This document shows positions 1-13,700 of a DNA stretch of 64,000 nt, in pieces. The notes below the pieces were generated by a model. The model ran no database searches. It was given only the letters and a program-made list of their open reading frames with translations, and was not told the DNA's origin. The stretch spans positions 18,899,021 to 18,963,020 of the forward strand of contig OX387602.1 in the NCBI GenBank assembly GCA_947568835.1, given 5' to 3'. The position numbers and the translations under genes were made by a program. Origin of the DNA: Protonemura montana. Taxonomy: Eukaryota; Arthropoda; Insecta; Plecoptera; Nemouridae. The stretch's first letter is position 1. Every line of letters starts with the position of its first letter.

Positions 1-600
1 TATAGGTCATGTGTATTTCAGGAAGTTTAGCAGTTTCAGGGGAGATGAATCGTATGCCATGGTGTAATTTCGTGTTATTGATACATTATTTTTATTTAAA
101 ATGACTATGTATAGTAATTTTATTGATTTTTGCGTACAATAAAGGTTTAGGTATTGATGATTATGCAATTGATTATGCTACGCTAAGTGACCCCGTTTCC
201 TATTTATAGACTTCCGGAACAATTCAGAATGAAGTTTTCATCAAATGAGTTACGGGGTTCCTAGGCCAAAATAAAGTGCAAATCTATCGCTTTGAATGAG
301 ACTTTCTTACTAGCGGAAGAAAATTGTAACAGCTTTTATCGTTCTTGATTTCATTACAAAGAAAAGCGCACGGGAAATTATTCTTCGATATTCCTTTATC
401 GCGATGTTCGCTGGGATGGTTCAACGGACAAATGTCAAGAAAGAGAGCGCTGAAAACGGTCTGCCAAGCATAATAATGTCAAGGAATAATTCGACCGAAA
501 TCCTAGAGTTCGTTCAATACCTTCGACTGACTGACAATCGAAGTATCCCTTTTAAATCCGTGCCGTTTGTTTCCATGGTGACGTAAGCAATGACAGATAA
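1..600. other. Non-coding or 5' flank of the LITAF-like gene
   Basis: AT-rich sequence with no exon that I can support. A 60-codon open frame at 404-586 has no recognisable features. An AG preceded by a weak pyrimidine stretch lies just before the ATG at 601 (about 590-597), so an upstream 5' exon for the next gene is possible, but nothing here proves it. Confidence 0.4.
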
Positions 601-1759
601 ATGCCTCGACGCGGGGCCCCGGATGGACACTCTAGGATCTTCGATGCACTTTCGCATGGGATCCGCCTTGCTTCCCCACCGCCTGGCGATCCGGTCAAGC
701 CCATAGAGCATACACCATGTGGGGAGTGCGGACTTCAGGTGGGCTACGTTCGAGGCAATCTGAGCTCACTCCTTGAACACATGTCAATCGCACATCCCGG
801 CAGGGAAGTGGTGCACTTTGGAAGCAGCGAGGTCGAAGACGAGGTCAAGGTCGAGGATGTCGAGCCGGCCGATCTGGAAGACTGTTCAGCCTGTGCACAG
901 ATCCAGAAGAAGCTGCTCTTCCAGCTCGGACAATCTACCAGCTCGGAGGTCATCGAGAGTGAAAAGGACGGCGATCACAAACACGGAAGGGGTTCCTGTG
1001 AGATAGGAAGAGTGACGCTGAATATCAACCATGCTGCCGATAAGGACGATAGGCTGAAGCGTTCGAGGGGAAGGTTTACGAGGACAATGAAAAATGACGA
1101 CAAACTTTATAGATCTGAGAAAACTCGCGCAAAGAGCAACTATGAAAAGCCTTTGTCTAGGTATATTTTCCGAGTTTCATAAATTTTATACTTCCTTTTA
1201 TATCGTGTGGGTATATATAACATGCATCTAGTCGTCTGATTGCTTTATTAAACTTTATTGCAGGGAGTTGCCGATGGCGTTGCGACATTTGCAGCAGTCA
1301 GGCGTCGACATCGGCAGCCCCGAGGAGGTGAAACAGACGATGGTTTTCCACCCGGCTGGAATGATGTACAGCAATTTCCGCAAGTTCACCTGTCCAAAGT
1401 GTTCATGCACATTGACGCCGATGTTGAGGGCAATCAAGAAGGGTCGCATGGTGGAGACGAGCTGGATCAACAACCAATGTTTCCTGACTATGTGCTGGCC
1501 GCTTATGCTGCTGCCAATATTCTACGCCGAGCCCTCGGTTTCGTTCCACATGCGCTGCGTTCAATGCGGTCACTACCTCGGCAAGCTGGATAGAAACGGC
1601 AGCTTGGTTGTCGAAGCCGTCGTCGACAAGCCGAACAACGCATTGACGACGTCCGATGCTCAGGGCAGCGTCGAGATGCTCGGTGTGGCGTCAGGAGGGA
1701 AGGGTGAAAAGCAGAGGGTTGATCGGTCGAGCCTGCAGGCTCGTCACAAGAGGAAATAA
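601..1759 (+). CDS. Zinc-finger plus LITAF-like domain protein (2 exons)
   Basis: Exons are 601-1160 and 1264-1759, separated by a 103-nt GT-AG intron. The phases agree (phase 2 into G) and give a 351-aa protein. Residues 40-65 form a C2H2-like finger (C40-x2-C43-x16-H60-x4-H65). The middle is acidic and then basic, and looks disordered. Residues 230-289 resemble a LITAF domain: CPKC at 230-233, a hydrophobic stretch around 254-275, then H282-M-R-C285-V-Q-C288. In the family these cysteine pairs bind one zinc and the hydrophobic stretch inserts into the membrane from the cytosolic side of endosomes or lysosomes. Usual LITAF proteins are 100-170 aa, so the long N-terminal part is unusual. An AATAAA (1755-1760) overlaps the stop codon. 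The start is the first ATG of the open frame; an upstream exon cannot be excluded. The LITAF assignment rests on the motif pattern; the fold and function are inferred. Confidence 0.72.
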
Positions 1760-4700
1760 ATTTAAATTATTTAACAGATTTAGGTTTTTATTCGATTTTT
1801 AGTCCAATATAGCATTAGCTTCTGAAAGAAATTGGAGAAATTTGGAGTGGGTTTGTTTTAAAAAGTAGTGAATTCCGTAATACAAGTCAAAATATGTAAC
1901 TATACATGTATGGAGATACAGATGTTTAGATAAGAAATCGCAACAAAACGAATATAAAATTATGGTTAAGTTTATCCGACGTTGTAAAACGCGAAACAAA
2001 GTCAGTTACTGTACACAAAAACATTTTTTTTAAATACAATTGAACCTGTCGTTCCATCCGATAGCCAAGATCAAATTAGAAGATTTATATGTCCAAAACC
2101 AATTTAATTGTGCAGCAGCAATATCCATGTCACGGGGTTTAAATGATAAAAGAAGTTGACAATGTTTGTTTCTAAATTCAGCTTAAGATGGCAGTCCACT
2201 TTGCAGCATAAACAATTGCTGTTATCATCGATTCACTGCACCCGTTGAATGTCTCTGTAGTCTACCAATAGGTCTAGCAACCTCTCTCTGACGTCATATT
2301 ATCATCCCCCTTCCCGTGGGGGAAAGGGGATGGCCAGGGAGGGATCTGCGGATCGACAAAACCAACAAATACAGTCGGGACTCGGGACTCGGGACTCGGG
2401 ACTCGGAGAGCAACATTCGGCTGGCCCGGACTAAAAATAACTCGAACTCGGTTCGAATAATGCGCTCCAGGACTCCGTTCCCGGAACTGCTGCCCAAACT
2501 TGACACCATCTTACAAAATATGAACACATCATAATGGATGGATTATTTCTTTTATAAATAATCGACCGAACGAAACCTTTCACGCGGGATTAATGTGAAA
2601 GAATCGGCGAGATACATTTTATTTTCTAGCCGACACGAAGCTCGAAGTATCTCGCGTAGGAGCTTTTCCAACCCACGTGGGCCTACTTTTCGGCGACGTC
2701 TTCGATTCATCACTTTGCATACTAGCGAAGGTAAAGCAGCGCTTTGCGCTTTTAAAAAAAAACCCACGTGTAACTGCTTGTCTGGAGCAACGCCGAGCAA
2801 TGATTATCAATAACACTCGCGCCCCAACGCTCGCTTGGCAATGGCTCCCCTATGGAAACGAGAAAACTACCGGGCCAGTCCATGGCCAACAACACTATCA
2901 ACATCCTTCAAAGTTTCCTCAGTCTAAATCTCTCCACATGCATGGCGTGCCCGTAGAAATGATTTGATTTGCTCGTGCCCTGCTCGAGCGGTGACATCGA
3001 ATTCCTGGTGGAACGCACTACAGTCCCCGAAACGTAAAACGCGTTTTACGTCGCTCGGGGGTGGTTGGGGGTGGTTGAGGGTGGAGCGATGGAGTCGGTG
3101 TCAAGGCCGGTATAGGGGCGCGTTGTCGAGATTACGGAAGGAGAGTCATCTTACAACGGCAGGATTATAAAAACAACCATAGCATGAAATTGTATATTAC
3201 TGACGTCATCTTGTTAGGACGTTTTCGAGTTCTTTGCTTTTATGGAAACGTGAAGGGTAGTAATATTGAATTGAATTTTTTACAAGAGAACAAACGTCGC
3301 AATACATTTTCTGCGTCACGTGTTTCATATACATATTTAGTTAAGATTGGAGCATTCTCCCTAAACGGCGATGGATGAAACTTTGAAGATAGATTGATAC
3401 CGATTAGGGTGATTGATGCGGCTAGCAATTGATTCGAGTCTGTTTGCAGAGTTTCGATTGCTGTGACTGGAGAGTCGAGGCGAGGCCACTTTTTCGCATC
3501 GTGCGAATCCAGCTAACAGTCTCAACGACTCGATGGAATCTTCCGAAGCCGTACGATGTTTCTGATATAACACGTGATGTACCTCAGCCCACGCAAGCGA
3601 GTACACAATATCGATTCGCAGGTTGTAGAAATCTCCATTGAAGAGTGATTAAGCCTGTTTGTCTATATTTAGTGAGTGAAAGCTCTTGCCCGGATTGACG
3701 TGGGGGTGTAAGGTGGGGGCGGGTGCGACCCTGAGAGACATGGCACGACCTACGTCGAAGGGTAGCCGTCAAACAATCGCTGGCGATCACGTGGAGCTTG
3801 CCCGTGATTGCGATTCGAAAATATAACGAACCCTTTCGTCAGAAACCGAATCAGAATCTGGCGTGATTGCTTAAAATATACAAATTACATTCACGGACTG
3901 TTTATCTGTATCTTGTACAATAATCAATATCGATTGATGTGATTTCCATATTCCATTTCTGTCTCAACTATTATTTACAAACAAGGTCGTTTCTTTCAAC
4001 GAAGTTCATACTGTCTCGAATCTCGATTCGAATAGATTAATCATCCATGTTTCTCATCTTGATGTAAATATCTTTATCGACCTCCGTAAGTCATTTTGGC
4101 CGATTACTTTTTTTTGTTTAACTGAGCTTGTTTCCATTTTATAGATGAAACTGATATCAGATATCGATACGGAAAGTTTCCCAAATGTCTAAGATTCGCT
4201 GACAGTTTCGTGACTGGCTCGTCAAGATATAATATGCTTTTAGCTTTCATACACAGGCTCGCTTTTAATTGTAGTCTCCACTAAAACCTGTCAAGAATCC
4301 GGGGGAAAAGTTGAGCTGCGTGCTCTCTGCAAAGAGCAAAACAATCTTGACACGTCTCCTCGCCAAGTCAACCCCTCCTGACGAATGGCTGACGGATTCT
4401 TCCCTCCCAGCTAAATAATTCATGGCAAGCCGAGGCTCAGAACTAGATGCAATTAAACCATCTCCGTGATTACTGATTACATTAAATCTGAACAACCTCA
4501 CGCACTAAAACCTACAGTTAACCCAATAATGTACTCTGACCAAGTTCTGCGAAATGTTCCCTAATTTTCCCGAGTAACGACTTTGATTTTGCTCCCAAGA
4601 CGTCACCGTTTTAAGAATCAATAATCCCCTAATATCCATATTGCCTTTCGTGATATGGCATTGTGATTCGGCATACTTACTGGTGAGGTCACAAATCGTG

Positions 4701-5524
4701 AGACGTTCTTGGCCATGGGGAGAACTTGTGACTACCACGACCAGAAAGCTTTGTTCTGAGCAACGTCACGCTATCGGTGACGTCGGCGTCGGCATCGGCG
4801 TCGCGGCTTGACGTTCCGTTCGACGACTCGTTGACCCAAACCAATGTAAATGTTTACTCATGCACTCAGCGGAGGCGCGAACAAAGACTCTTGCAGCCTG
4901 CCTGCTATATTAGGCGTCGTTCTATTTCGATGCCGATTGAATATGTCGAGGGTGTAGATGAATAGTGGGACTCGAAACACTGTTAATCATCGTATTGGAA
5001 GGCGGCTTCGTTATTGGTGTTTTTTGAGTGCCTTGAAGGACGAGAGGTAATTTTCAGTGGCGTCAAATTTCATTATACGCGCCGTCGGCAAAATTTTACT
5101 TTCAAAGTTATGAAGTGACTTTGTTGATACCTCTGGTACGGCAAGTTGAGAGAGGGAGGCTGTAAAACATCATGACACATGTCCATAACGCGAGAATGAC
5201 CAAGAATGTAATAAGTCTTAGAATGGAAGTGGAGAAGTAAAAGAACCAGAAGTTGTTGATGGACAAAAAACCACGTGTCATAACGGATGTGAAACTGTCG
5301 TAGAAATAACACATAAGTACGGTGGAGGTGCCAAGTTAATTTCCCAAAACCCGGCACCTCCATCACAACAAGATTCCCTCCTCCATCAACTCAGTCGCAA
5401 CCGCACTTATCCATCGGCGTGTTTTCCCTCTACCGCCACGCGGAATTGCTTCAAGTGCATTCACTGTTTTACATTACGTAGCACTATTCTTCTAGTCTAG
5501 TCTCGCATTATGCAAGCCCCAGTG
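1760..5524. other. Intergenic, no supported gene
   Basis: AT-rich sequence without convincing exons. It holds a short tandem repeat (2374-2406), a GC-richer patch at about 2990-3170 with G-rich runs, and a short CG-rich stretch at about 4780-4810 made of repeated GTCGGC-like hexamers. Near 5322-5362 two copies of a 10-bp motif (TGGAGGTGCC and its complement) face each other. Several 60-100 codon frames are present but lack domains or splice context. Confidence 0.4.
2374..2406. repeat. 7-bp tandem repeat (CTCGGGA)n
   Basis: Between four and five consecutive copies of a 7-bp unit are visible directly. No function is apparent. Confidence 0.8.
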
Positions 5525-5890
5525 TAAATATGATTCGCAAAGTGCGGGAGCCTGCGAGCGTGTTCGCGCTCTCCCTTGCCCCTGTGGAGCGGCAAGATGT
5601 TCCGTTAGGGTTGTATCCACCGACGCCGCCTCCCTCGCGTCCACCACCCGCCCCCGCCGCCGCGGCCGCCGCCTCCGAGAGGGTAGCGGCGAGGATAGTG
5701 CGAGCGAGTGTTTTGGTATCGATCATGGCGCGCGCACCGCTGCGATTCCTGGCCGACTGCATCTTCCTGCGCCGGAGGTGGCCGCCGGTTCGAGCCTCGA
5801 CTCAGTCGGTTTAGTGTCGGCTCCAAGGCGCGACCTCTGTGGATCGACCTCGACGCCTGTCGCCGTCGCTGTTGTCGTCGGACGCGCGAT
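5525..5890. promoter_or_regulatory. GC/CpG-rich island, possible promoter or 5' exon of the RING gene
   Basis: The sequence is strikingly GC- and CpG-rich against an AT-rich background and includes a run of CCG/CCGCC units (about 5620-5680). Long frames on both strands (for example 5530-5814 + and 5508-5762 -) are the expected by-product of GC-rich DNA and encode only low-complexity Pro/Ala/Gly peptides. The start-codon exon of the RING gene begins after a splice acceptor at 7710, so a non-coding first exon must lie upstream; this island is the best candidate. That link is inferred. Confidence 0.35.
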
Positions 5891-7710
5891 TTTCCAGGCT
5901 TGACTTTTAGTCCATCGCGGTTTATTGGCGATTATTTGAATAGGTTGCAGATTTTGCTTTATGAGTGACGACGCTTAAAGGGTGTCTTCACACCAATCAA
6001 AGGTAAATTGAAAATACATTTTTTTAATTTTAGTAGTGGAATCATTATTAATGCTAATATTATCAAAAAATGATATCAACTTAATTCGCGCTTAGCCTCT
6101 TAAAATAAAGACACTTTATTTTCCGCTTGCTTAAAATCTAAACAAAACCCTTTCTTCGTTTCACGTGCTTGCTTCGTAAATGAAACGCATGCCGAAACCG
6201 CCGCATATGATTTACTGTTTTTCCTGTGTGTTCTTTGATAACAATAAAGCTAAGTACACGAAGATAATAGGCAAGAGTGAGCTGTAAAAGGCAATTACCG
6301 GGCTCGTAGCACATGGCTGGCATGCAGACAGTACATTACTTAATAGCGGGTGCATTGCGCAGGGCGCAAGGCGTATACCGCGTCTCGACGTCGACGCCGA
6401 CGCCGTCGTCGACGTCGGACTACTATGCCGGCTACAACCGTTCAATTGCATGCTCGCAATGCTCGCGCTTTCTTACGCGAATTGCACTTGCAAAGCTTCT
6501 AATCGCAGTGCTTTTTATGTTTTGCTGTATACTGAATGTTATTCTCAGAGGGATAGTAATGATTCTGTGTACCAACAATTTATATCGAAACGCTTCATTA
6601 TAGTTCTAAATGTTAACTACTATTCGCACATCATTTAAGAAGTGCACATACATCATAGATCTTGGGTGATTTCATCTGTATTCTCATCTTTGTACGACGG
6701 CTATCAAACTGATTGGAAACGAGATTGAAGTAGCAATTACGTTTAACGTCCTTCGCTTTGCTTGAGCGCCTGTTGTGCGATAGTGGAATCGATTTTCTAT
6801 CGGTTGCCGATTATATGGCATCTGCCTCAATAAAAGTATGATAAAGCAAGCCTTCATGAGAATCCTTTTTAACGGTTTCTCGAACAATATGCGAGCAAAT
6901 ATATTGTTGATAAAAACATTGCAATATAAAAAGTGCCTTCGGCATTGGTGCAATCAAAAACATAATTCATTCTTTGCTTGTTTTCCCTTTTCGGATCCAT
7001 AAAACACATGGGTTCTCTTTCTGCACTGATTTCGGAATGCCTAGAGCAACTCCAATATATCACTGGAACACACAAAACTGTTTGAGTAGTTGTGAGTTGT
7101 GACGAACGCGTTGATCACCACTCTATTTTTGCTTTTCACTTTGTAAATGAAACTATGTATCCGCTGCTGCCTGAATTGACGGTTGCTTTCTCAGTCATTA
7201 CTGGCAAGTAGTGTAAGAAGTGAGTTGTGTACGCAATGAGCAGTGAGTCAGTGACTAGTATCTCATCTCTACGAGATTAGTTCCTGTGCTAGTCGCGAGC
7301 CGGGTTCAATCTCATTCACTATCCCAACTCTCTTCGATTTCATTTACCAGCCAACTTCCTGTGGACCACGCTGCGAATAGGATATTGTCCTAACATCAAA
7401 TAAATTATACAACCCATGCAGTTTCAAGGAAATAAATAGCAAACTTTGTAAATGAAGCTGCAGTTACGACTTTCGAGCAGTTCCGGAGCCCAACATCTTC
7501 AATGAGAACTTGAAAATGAACTAGAAAATGCATTTGGAACTTGGGAAGGAAAAACCACACTGACAAAGTTTAACTAGTATAATAACCATTTCTGACAGCG
7601 TCCTATCCAATTAACAACATTCTTCGCGTAGTGCATCCCCTACAATTGCATCGACCGACTCTGTTACATCAGCGCCACAAGGTAAAACTTGGTTCCTCTG
7701 TGTTTTGCAG
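5891..7710. other. No supported gene; probable 5' intron of the RING gene
   Basis: AT-rich sequence with no recognisable exon. A short CG-rich block at about 6384-6420 is built of GACGTC/GACGCC units. If the GC island at 5525-5890 is the first exon, this stretch is an intron ending at the acceptor at 7701-7710. Confidence 0.35.
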
Positions 7711-10700
7711 CCAGCTGCAGCGTCGGCCAGCGCTAACGCCGCGCCAGCACCTACGCCATCGTCGAGATGCCGCGCGGGCTGGCGTCGTCTACGTTCATGA
7801 AACCATTCGTCGTGCTGGCTCTGCCCGGCATGTACCTTTTCTACAAGTACAGCCAGTACCGGCAGCAGCAGCAGGAGCAGAACCGGCGCAAGGTCACCGA
7901 ACGGGAGCTGGCTCATCTCAACCACAAGATCGTGAGTGCTCCAATGGGACTCGTTTCAGTTTTTATATTTTGTCGTGTTGTTTTTTTTTCTGATAAGCGA
8001 CGGCTGCCGCCAAATTTTTTCCAGCCGTGGATTTGTTTCGGTTAACCTTCGAGACTTGGGTTGTAGAGGGTATTTAAAAATGGTAGATGCAGTTTAAAAT
8101 TTATTTTCCTGTTCAATGGTTTACACAGTTGTAAACTACGGTCGTAAAACGATTTAATGTCCACAGCAGTTTTAAAAATATCCAGACTATTAATTGTTGA
8201 TCTTCATTCTTCACTATGCAAAATATGCCAATAAAAATGCTTTCGTCGCGATTGGGAATACTGCCGGTAGTAACCTTTTCTAACGGACACGGCTTAAATA
8301 GCAGTACAGGGTGAGATTCAAACGAGAACAGTAGATTTGGTGTACTCAATAAATGGACCGGTTGGTGGTGGAGGTGAAGAATGTAAAAACCGTTACTTTC
8401 GTTTATTTCAGGCGAAATTTTGACAGGTAAATCGAAAATAGTTGGTATGTAATTGAAGTTACGAATAATGGCACTTGGGTTTTTTTTCTGTTTTGTTGCG
8501 AGTACAGGAATATCGTTACCATAAATTTTCCACGTTTTTTTCTTCATATTAATGGTGTATGGAGACGGGGAATAGCTTTTGCATAATTCAAGTGCTGTTA
8601 CTTGTATTAGGATTTTTTATAGCGTTTACCATATAGGTGCTTATATTTTTAGACAATTTTCTTACAATTCCTGTCAAAAACTTTGTTAATTTATATTGTT
8701 TAAAGTTGAAACACTCGAAGGACCGAAGTGCGACCAGCCACGGGGGTTGGCGCGACAGAAATGTCCCCTCGCACAAAGTAAGCAAGAGTTGTGTTTATTA
8801 CTGTCCCGAGAATGTGCAACGCTTTATCAGGAACAACCACAAACGCTAAGAAACTTTAAACCGAACATGACTTGTATGGGCTGTAGTCTTCAGTCTCTTT
8901 TCCATTCGCTTGGAAACTTTTGAGATTATTACTGTGAATTTTATTACTGAAATTTGTTCAAGATTATTCAGCCCATTTTCTTTAGGATGAACACATTAGA
9001 TAGATCTAATGTGTTGTAATGATGATATAATATTAATATTTGCTCTCTAAATTCGTTCTTAGGCTAACAAAGTACTATGTTTTGCACAGCATGTATACTT
9101 TGTTAGCTTTCATTCGAAAATAAGCTCTCCTCCCGGAAAATGGAGTCTGCGTAGGTTTATAATATCCCACCAACTTGCCTGTATTGACAAATCATAAAAA
9201 ACCCCTTTTCGTGAATCTTTTTTCAAAAGCAAACGTCGAACAGGCATACATTTTTACCCCACGATTTTCCGCGTATTCCACTCCGAGAGATTTGCTTCGA
9301 ATCTCGTAATCAGTTTTGTTGAAGAACTTCGCCCACGCAACGTTGATATCTCTTCCATCGGCACTGCGCTGTTTTACACGAGACAGGAGTTAACTGGAAA
9401 TAAACTCTGTGTTCGGCAAGGTTGGTTTACAAGATCACCCTGGAAAAGTGTGTGGGCTGCGTGCCTCTAGATTGCCTTTTCATCTCGGTGGCACTGCACT
9501 CGTTTATCGTGTAAAAAGTGTGGGTTTACGCACAGCATCCCACACTGCAAGCAAAGGCGTTGACGCAACTTTCAAAGACCTTAACTACCGTCGCTGTAGT
9601 CTATTTTGTACAAAACAAAACAAAAAATGTAAGAACTTAAGCGCACTGAGAAAGAACGCGCAAGTAAAGTGGCTGAAACTTTGCATGTGACATTTTTCGG
9701 TTTTCAATGAGGCAAAAATCAATACATCGAAAGCTGTGAGTGATTATAGTACCTCTATAAGGTAATGGCGACGTCTCGTCTCGTTGAAAATTGAGTCATT
9801 AAAAACGGAAAGTTTGCAACCACTTGGGGTGGAAAAGTGTCCACTTTTGAAATGAACAAGGGTTTTCAAACTCCCACTTTAATTACGCATTCGTTTCATA
9901 TTTTAACAAACATTCTCGCTTGTTTCTTGTCACATACTGAAACACAAGGCAGATTTTCGTAAACTCGGCACCTCCGCATTTTGTTATTAACAACACTAAA
10001 ACCGTCTCAAAAATTGATGCCCAAACGCGGACTCGAACCCCGATCTCCGAGTCCGCGTTTGGGCATCAATTTTTGAGACGGTTATGGTGTTGTTAATAAT
10101 AAAATACCCCGCGCACTGCAAGCGTTTGCAATATAAATAAGATTTCATCCTAATTCGGCACCTCCGCGTTTATTTATTTAATTAACTTATTCGCGTATTA
10201 ATTAATTAGTTAAATAATTCTTCATGATTTTAAGCCCATGATTTTATCCACAAAAGACAAAAATTCTTTACAACGGTGATTTCTAAATTCTAACGGAAGA
10301 TTCCAGATTTTTGTTTCTAAGGTGAATGGGACTATGCGTTTGTGTGTGTGCGTGTAGGTTAGATCAGATTTCTTCTTCAAAAGTTCTCTGCGTTTCACAT
10401 TCGTCCTGCTGTAATACGAAACTAGTGTTGTGATTCGCGGTTACTTTCGGTGTCATGTTAGCGGAATGCCTCGCCATTTACCGTGCGAGCAACGAGCTTG
10501 GGAACGCCGCTCGGCAAAAGTGAGCAATAACCGCCTGAAAACACTTCATTTCCCGCTGAACAGCTGCTGGGTTGCTAAGCACCTCATCGGGTGAAATGAT
10601 GTGACTGAACATTCAACATTCTACTCGGCACAACTCGCTGATCAGAAGCAAACTATGAAGCTTAATTAAGCTAAAACGTACAGAGAGCAAACAGTTTCTT

Positions 10701-13700
10701 TGAAGCCTTCATCAAACGTAGGGGTGATTAAAAAAGAAATCTCGCTTATTTTCTTGCTATGGGGACTGCATTTAATAAGTAAATCCTCTTAACTTATGTT
10801 TAAAAAAAACTCTCCTTTTTTTATTCATAACGCTCCCAAAGCCTTTTCAGCTTTCTTATGAAGCATTAAATTTATATGCTTTTCATGGACAGGGGTGAAT
10901 ATTTCACTCGGCTTTCTCGTGTCTCGCTTTAATAACTTTGCCGTCCATTTCCTCCGCCAATCGAGGCACGCCTTGTTTTTGACGCGACATTACATGTCAT
11001 AAATATCAATCCTATATTTTGAGTGGTTTCTGATTGTACCATCTAACATTTCTCTCGGGAAGACCTAGAGACACAAGCAAAAGCTTCCGGAGCAAGGAAA
11101 GGAAAATGCTTTACAGTGCTGGTAACAAAAATCTGCGTAGTAGGTCATCTATTTTCGGCCGAATGATCTTGAACCCCTGGTCCCACTTTAATGCCTGACA
11201 AGCTTCTGACGGGTATTGGACGACGAGCAGGCAAGGCCTCGCCTTAGCTTTGATCAAAGCAATCAAGCTCACCAATAAACGTAAACAGTATAATGTATAA
11301 ACTAAATTTAGCAATGTGTCAAAACCCGAAGAGCGCGCTTACGTAGTGCCGTTGTAAACGGACGCGACCGGCGCTCAGGGGCAGAGAACGCCGAAATGGA
11401 GACACAACGACTGTGATTTATCTGAAAACTTGGACAGGTTATTACAGACTGTCTTATTCGTGCATATTTCATCTGCGTAGTTTACAGTGTTTAGAAAGGA
11501 AAGTTTGGAAGGTAAATTCATTTCCCTACAGTTTTCTTTGCGAACCCGTTCCTTTTGGCGGCGAATTTTTGAGACTAATTTCTTTGCAAGATTCTTAAGA
11601 TATGTCAGTGAATTTTCATATCAAATATTATCACGTCTCATGCATCTTTATGAGATACTTTCATTAGTTTGCAATTACGAACCTCTTCACACCCGGTACC
11701 TACATATACTATTCTGTTTAAAATTGAACGTCAGTGTAAAGCTGCCTGCTTATTTCTGCTTTTAGAAGCAGGAAGCGCAGTGTAAATGATTGTTTTGGTT
11801 ACGGAAGGTGAAGTAAAGCGGCGAAAAGAACTCTTAATTAGTCCGTTGTGAATAGCCAGCTTACTTTTGCGTGGTGGAAAAACATCCCTTTGTTTCTTTC
11901 AAAGGAACCCTTGACGGCGCTGGGCAATTTTGATCCGATAAACCATAGGCACTATCGATCACCGTATACGATTAAAAAAAGAGTTTATTTAGCACACATT
12001 CCTTGCAAAAACATAACAAAAAAATCATGCCAGTAGCTAAGAACTAAAAAATATTGAACTGCTTTTAACATCCAAGCTCAAAACGCAAGAGAGAAAGAAA
12101 AACAATGTGCCATACAACATTTTTGACATCGGGATTTTGGTAGAATTCTTATTTTTCATAAATTATAGCGCCGGCAAGCAACCGAGCTGGAAAATATATA
12201 GACGGTTTGGTAAAGTGGTTCAGAGCCGTATGTGAATGTTGTGGTGAGTATCGGACTGGCTCTGTTGAGACTTTTTAGGTCCTGAAAAGGACCTAAAAAG
12301 TCGACGTTTCGTCGGCGTTGGCGCCAACATCTTCAGGACTAACGAGGTGGCAGGTGTTCTTAGATTCTTAGGCTTAGGTTCTCTTTAGGAGCACAAGTCA
12401 ATCTCTACAGTACAAGTCCGATACTCATCACAATAAATGTAAAGATGCTTGCCGTCTTTAAACGCATACTCCAAGGGAAATTACACTTGCCATGATGAGT
12501 CAGCCTGCATCATCTCACCTGTTGAGGAAATGTTAAAAAAGATTACTCGTCTTGCGGCGTGCCAGTTTTTAACCAAATCCAATAATTTTGAAGTCTGATG
12601 CCGGCACGAACGGATGCAGATGAAGCGGACACGCGTCAATTAGAGTGCATCTCATTGCACGCGTGCCGAATGAATCTTGAAGGAAACTCACAGCACCGGT
12701 ACTGACCGACGGGTGTCGCTTATTAGTTGAAGGCGTGATACCTAAGGAACAAAACTCGACCATGTTTGAAATGATCTTGAATGAATCGCTGCTTTGCAAA
12801 GTGGCCAATGAACGCTGCTTTAAAATTTAAGGTTTTATCATCTTCTGAAGTGACTTCATGACCAGAAGTTTTCATCTTGACTCACTTTTCCTATTCTAGT
12901 CCCATCTTTCCTAGTCCTAGAGCCCGATCTACGAATGATTCGTTCCTCCGTTCTTATAATTACTCAATTAATCAATGAAAGAAAATACGGTCGAAATTTC
13001 CTTGCGTTGTTTCCCTTATAACACACAATCCAATTAAATCGGCAAACTTTATCAACCGAGTCACTCGTGGTTTTAATCAATTCTTGACACGAACTTTAAT
13101 AAACTCAAATATGATGTTCGTTGTTGGCAGCAGCAGCTAATCCCTGGGTGAATCTTGTTACTTCCATTCACTGGCATAACAAGGTAAGAATCGCCCTAAA
13201 TGACTAGTCATACCCTAATGAGACTAGCCTGGCTCTAATAAAGCTATGCTCTGGCCCAGGCTGCAGAAAATGATCCCTCGGTGCTCGCAAATAATCGCGT
13301 TGTACATGCGCGAGAGAGCGGAAAAACGCGGGGATAGACACCCACAAACATATTTTGCCAATCCCTCTCCTTAAAATTAAAAAAAAAATCCAGGCATTCT
13401 CGATTCAAAACCTTCTTTGATGAAGATCTATTCCTGTCGACTGAATTTTCAGTGTTCTAAGGTGTAAATGTTTTTCCAATGCCCTGTGGAAAATAGGGTG
13501 CTGAGAAAACAACTCAAGTCTTGTGTCTTGTTCGCAGTTTACGCATTACCTCTGCGGTGCGTAGCATAGCACTGGATTCTGTCCATTGTCACAAAATCAT
13601 GTGAGATGAGCAACTGAAATTTAATTTTGTAAAGCTCGCACCCGTTTTTTGTTTGGTTAGCCCGAATTCTGCTTGTCGCCAGTTGATCCAGCAGAGAAAA

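Noticed and set aside
5508-5826. Overlapping long frames on both strands at the GC island
   Set aside because: GC-rich DNA lacks stop codons by chance; the peptides are low-complexity with no domain.
10021-10050. tRNA gene suggested by a B-box-like GGTTCGAGTCC
   Set aside because: There is no A-box or cloverleaf; the motif lies at the centre of the inverted SINE arms.
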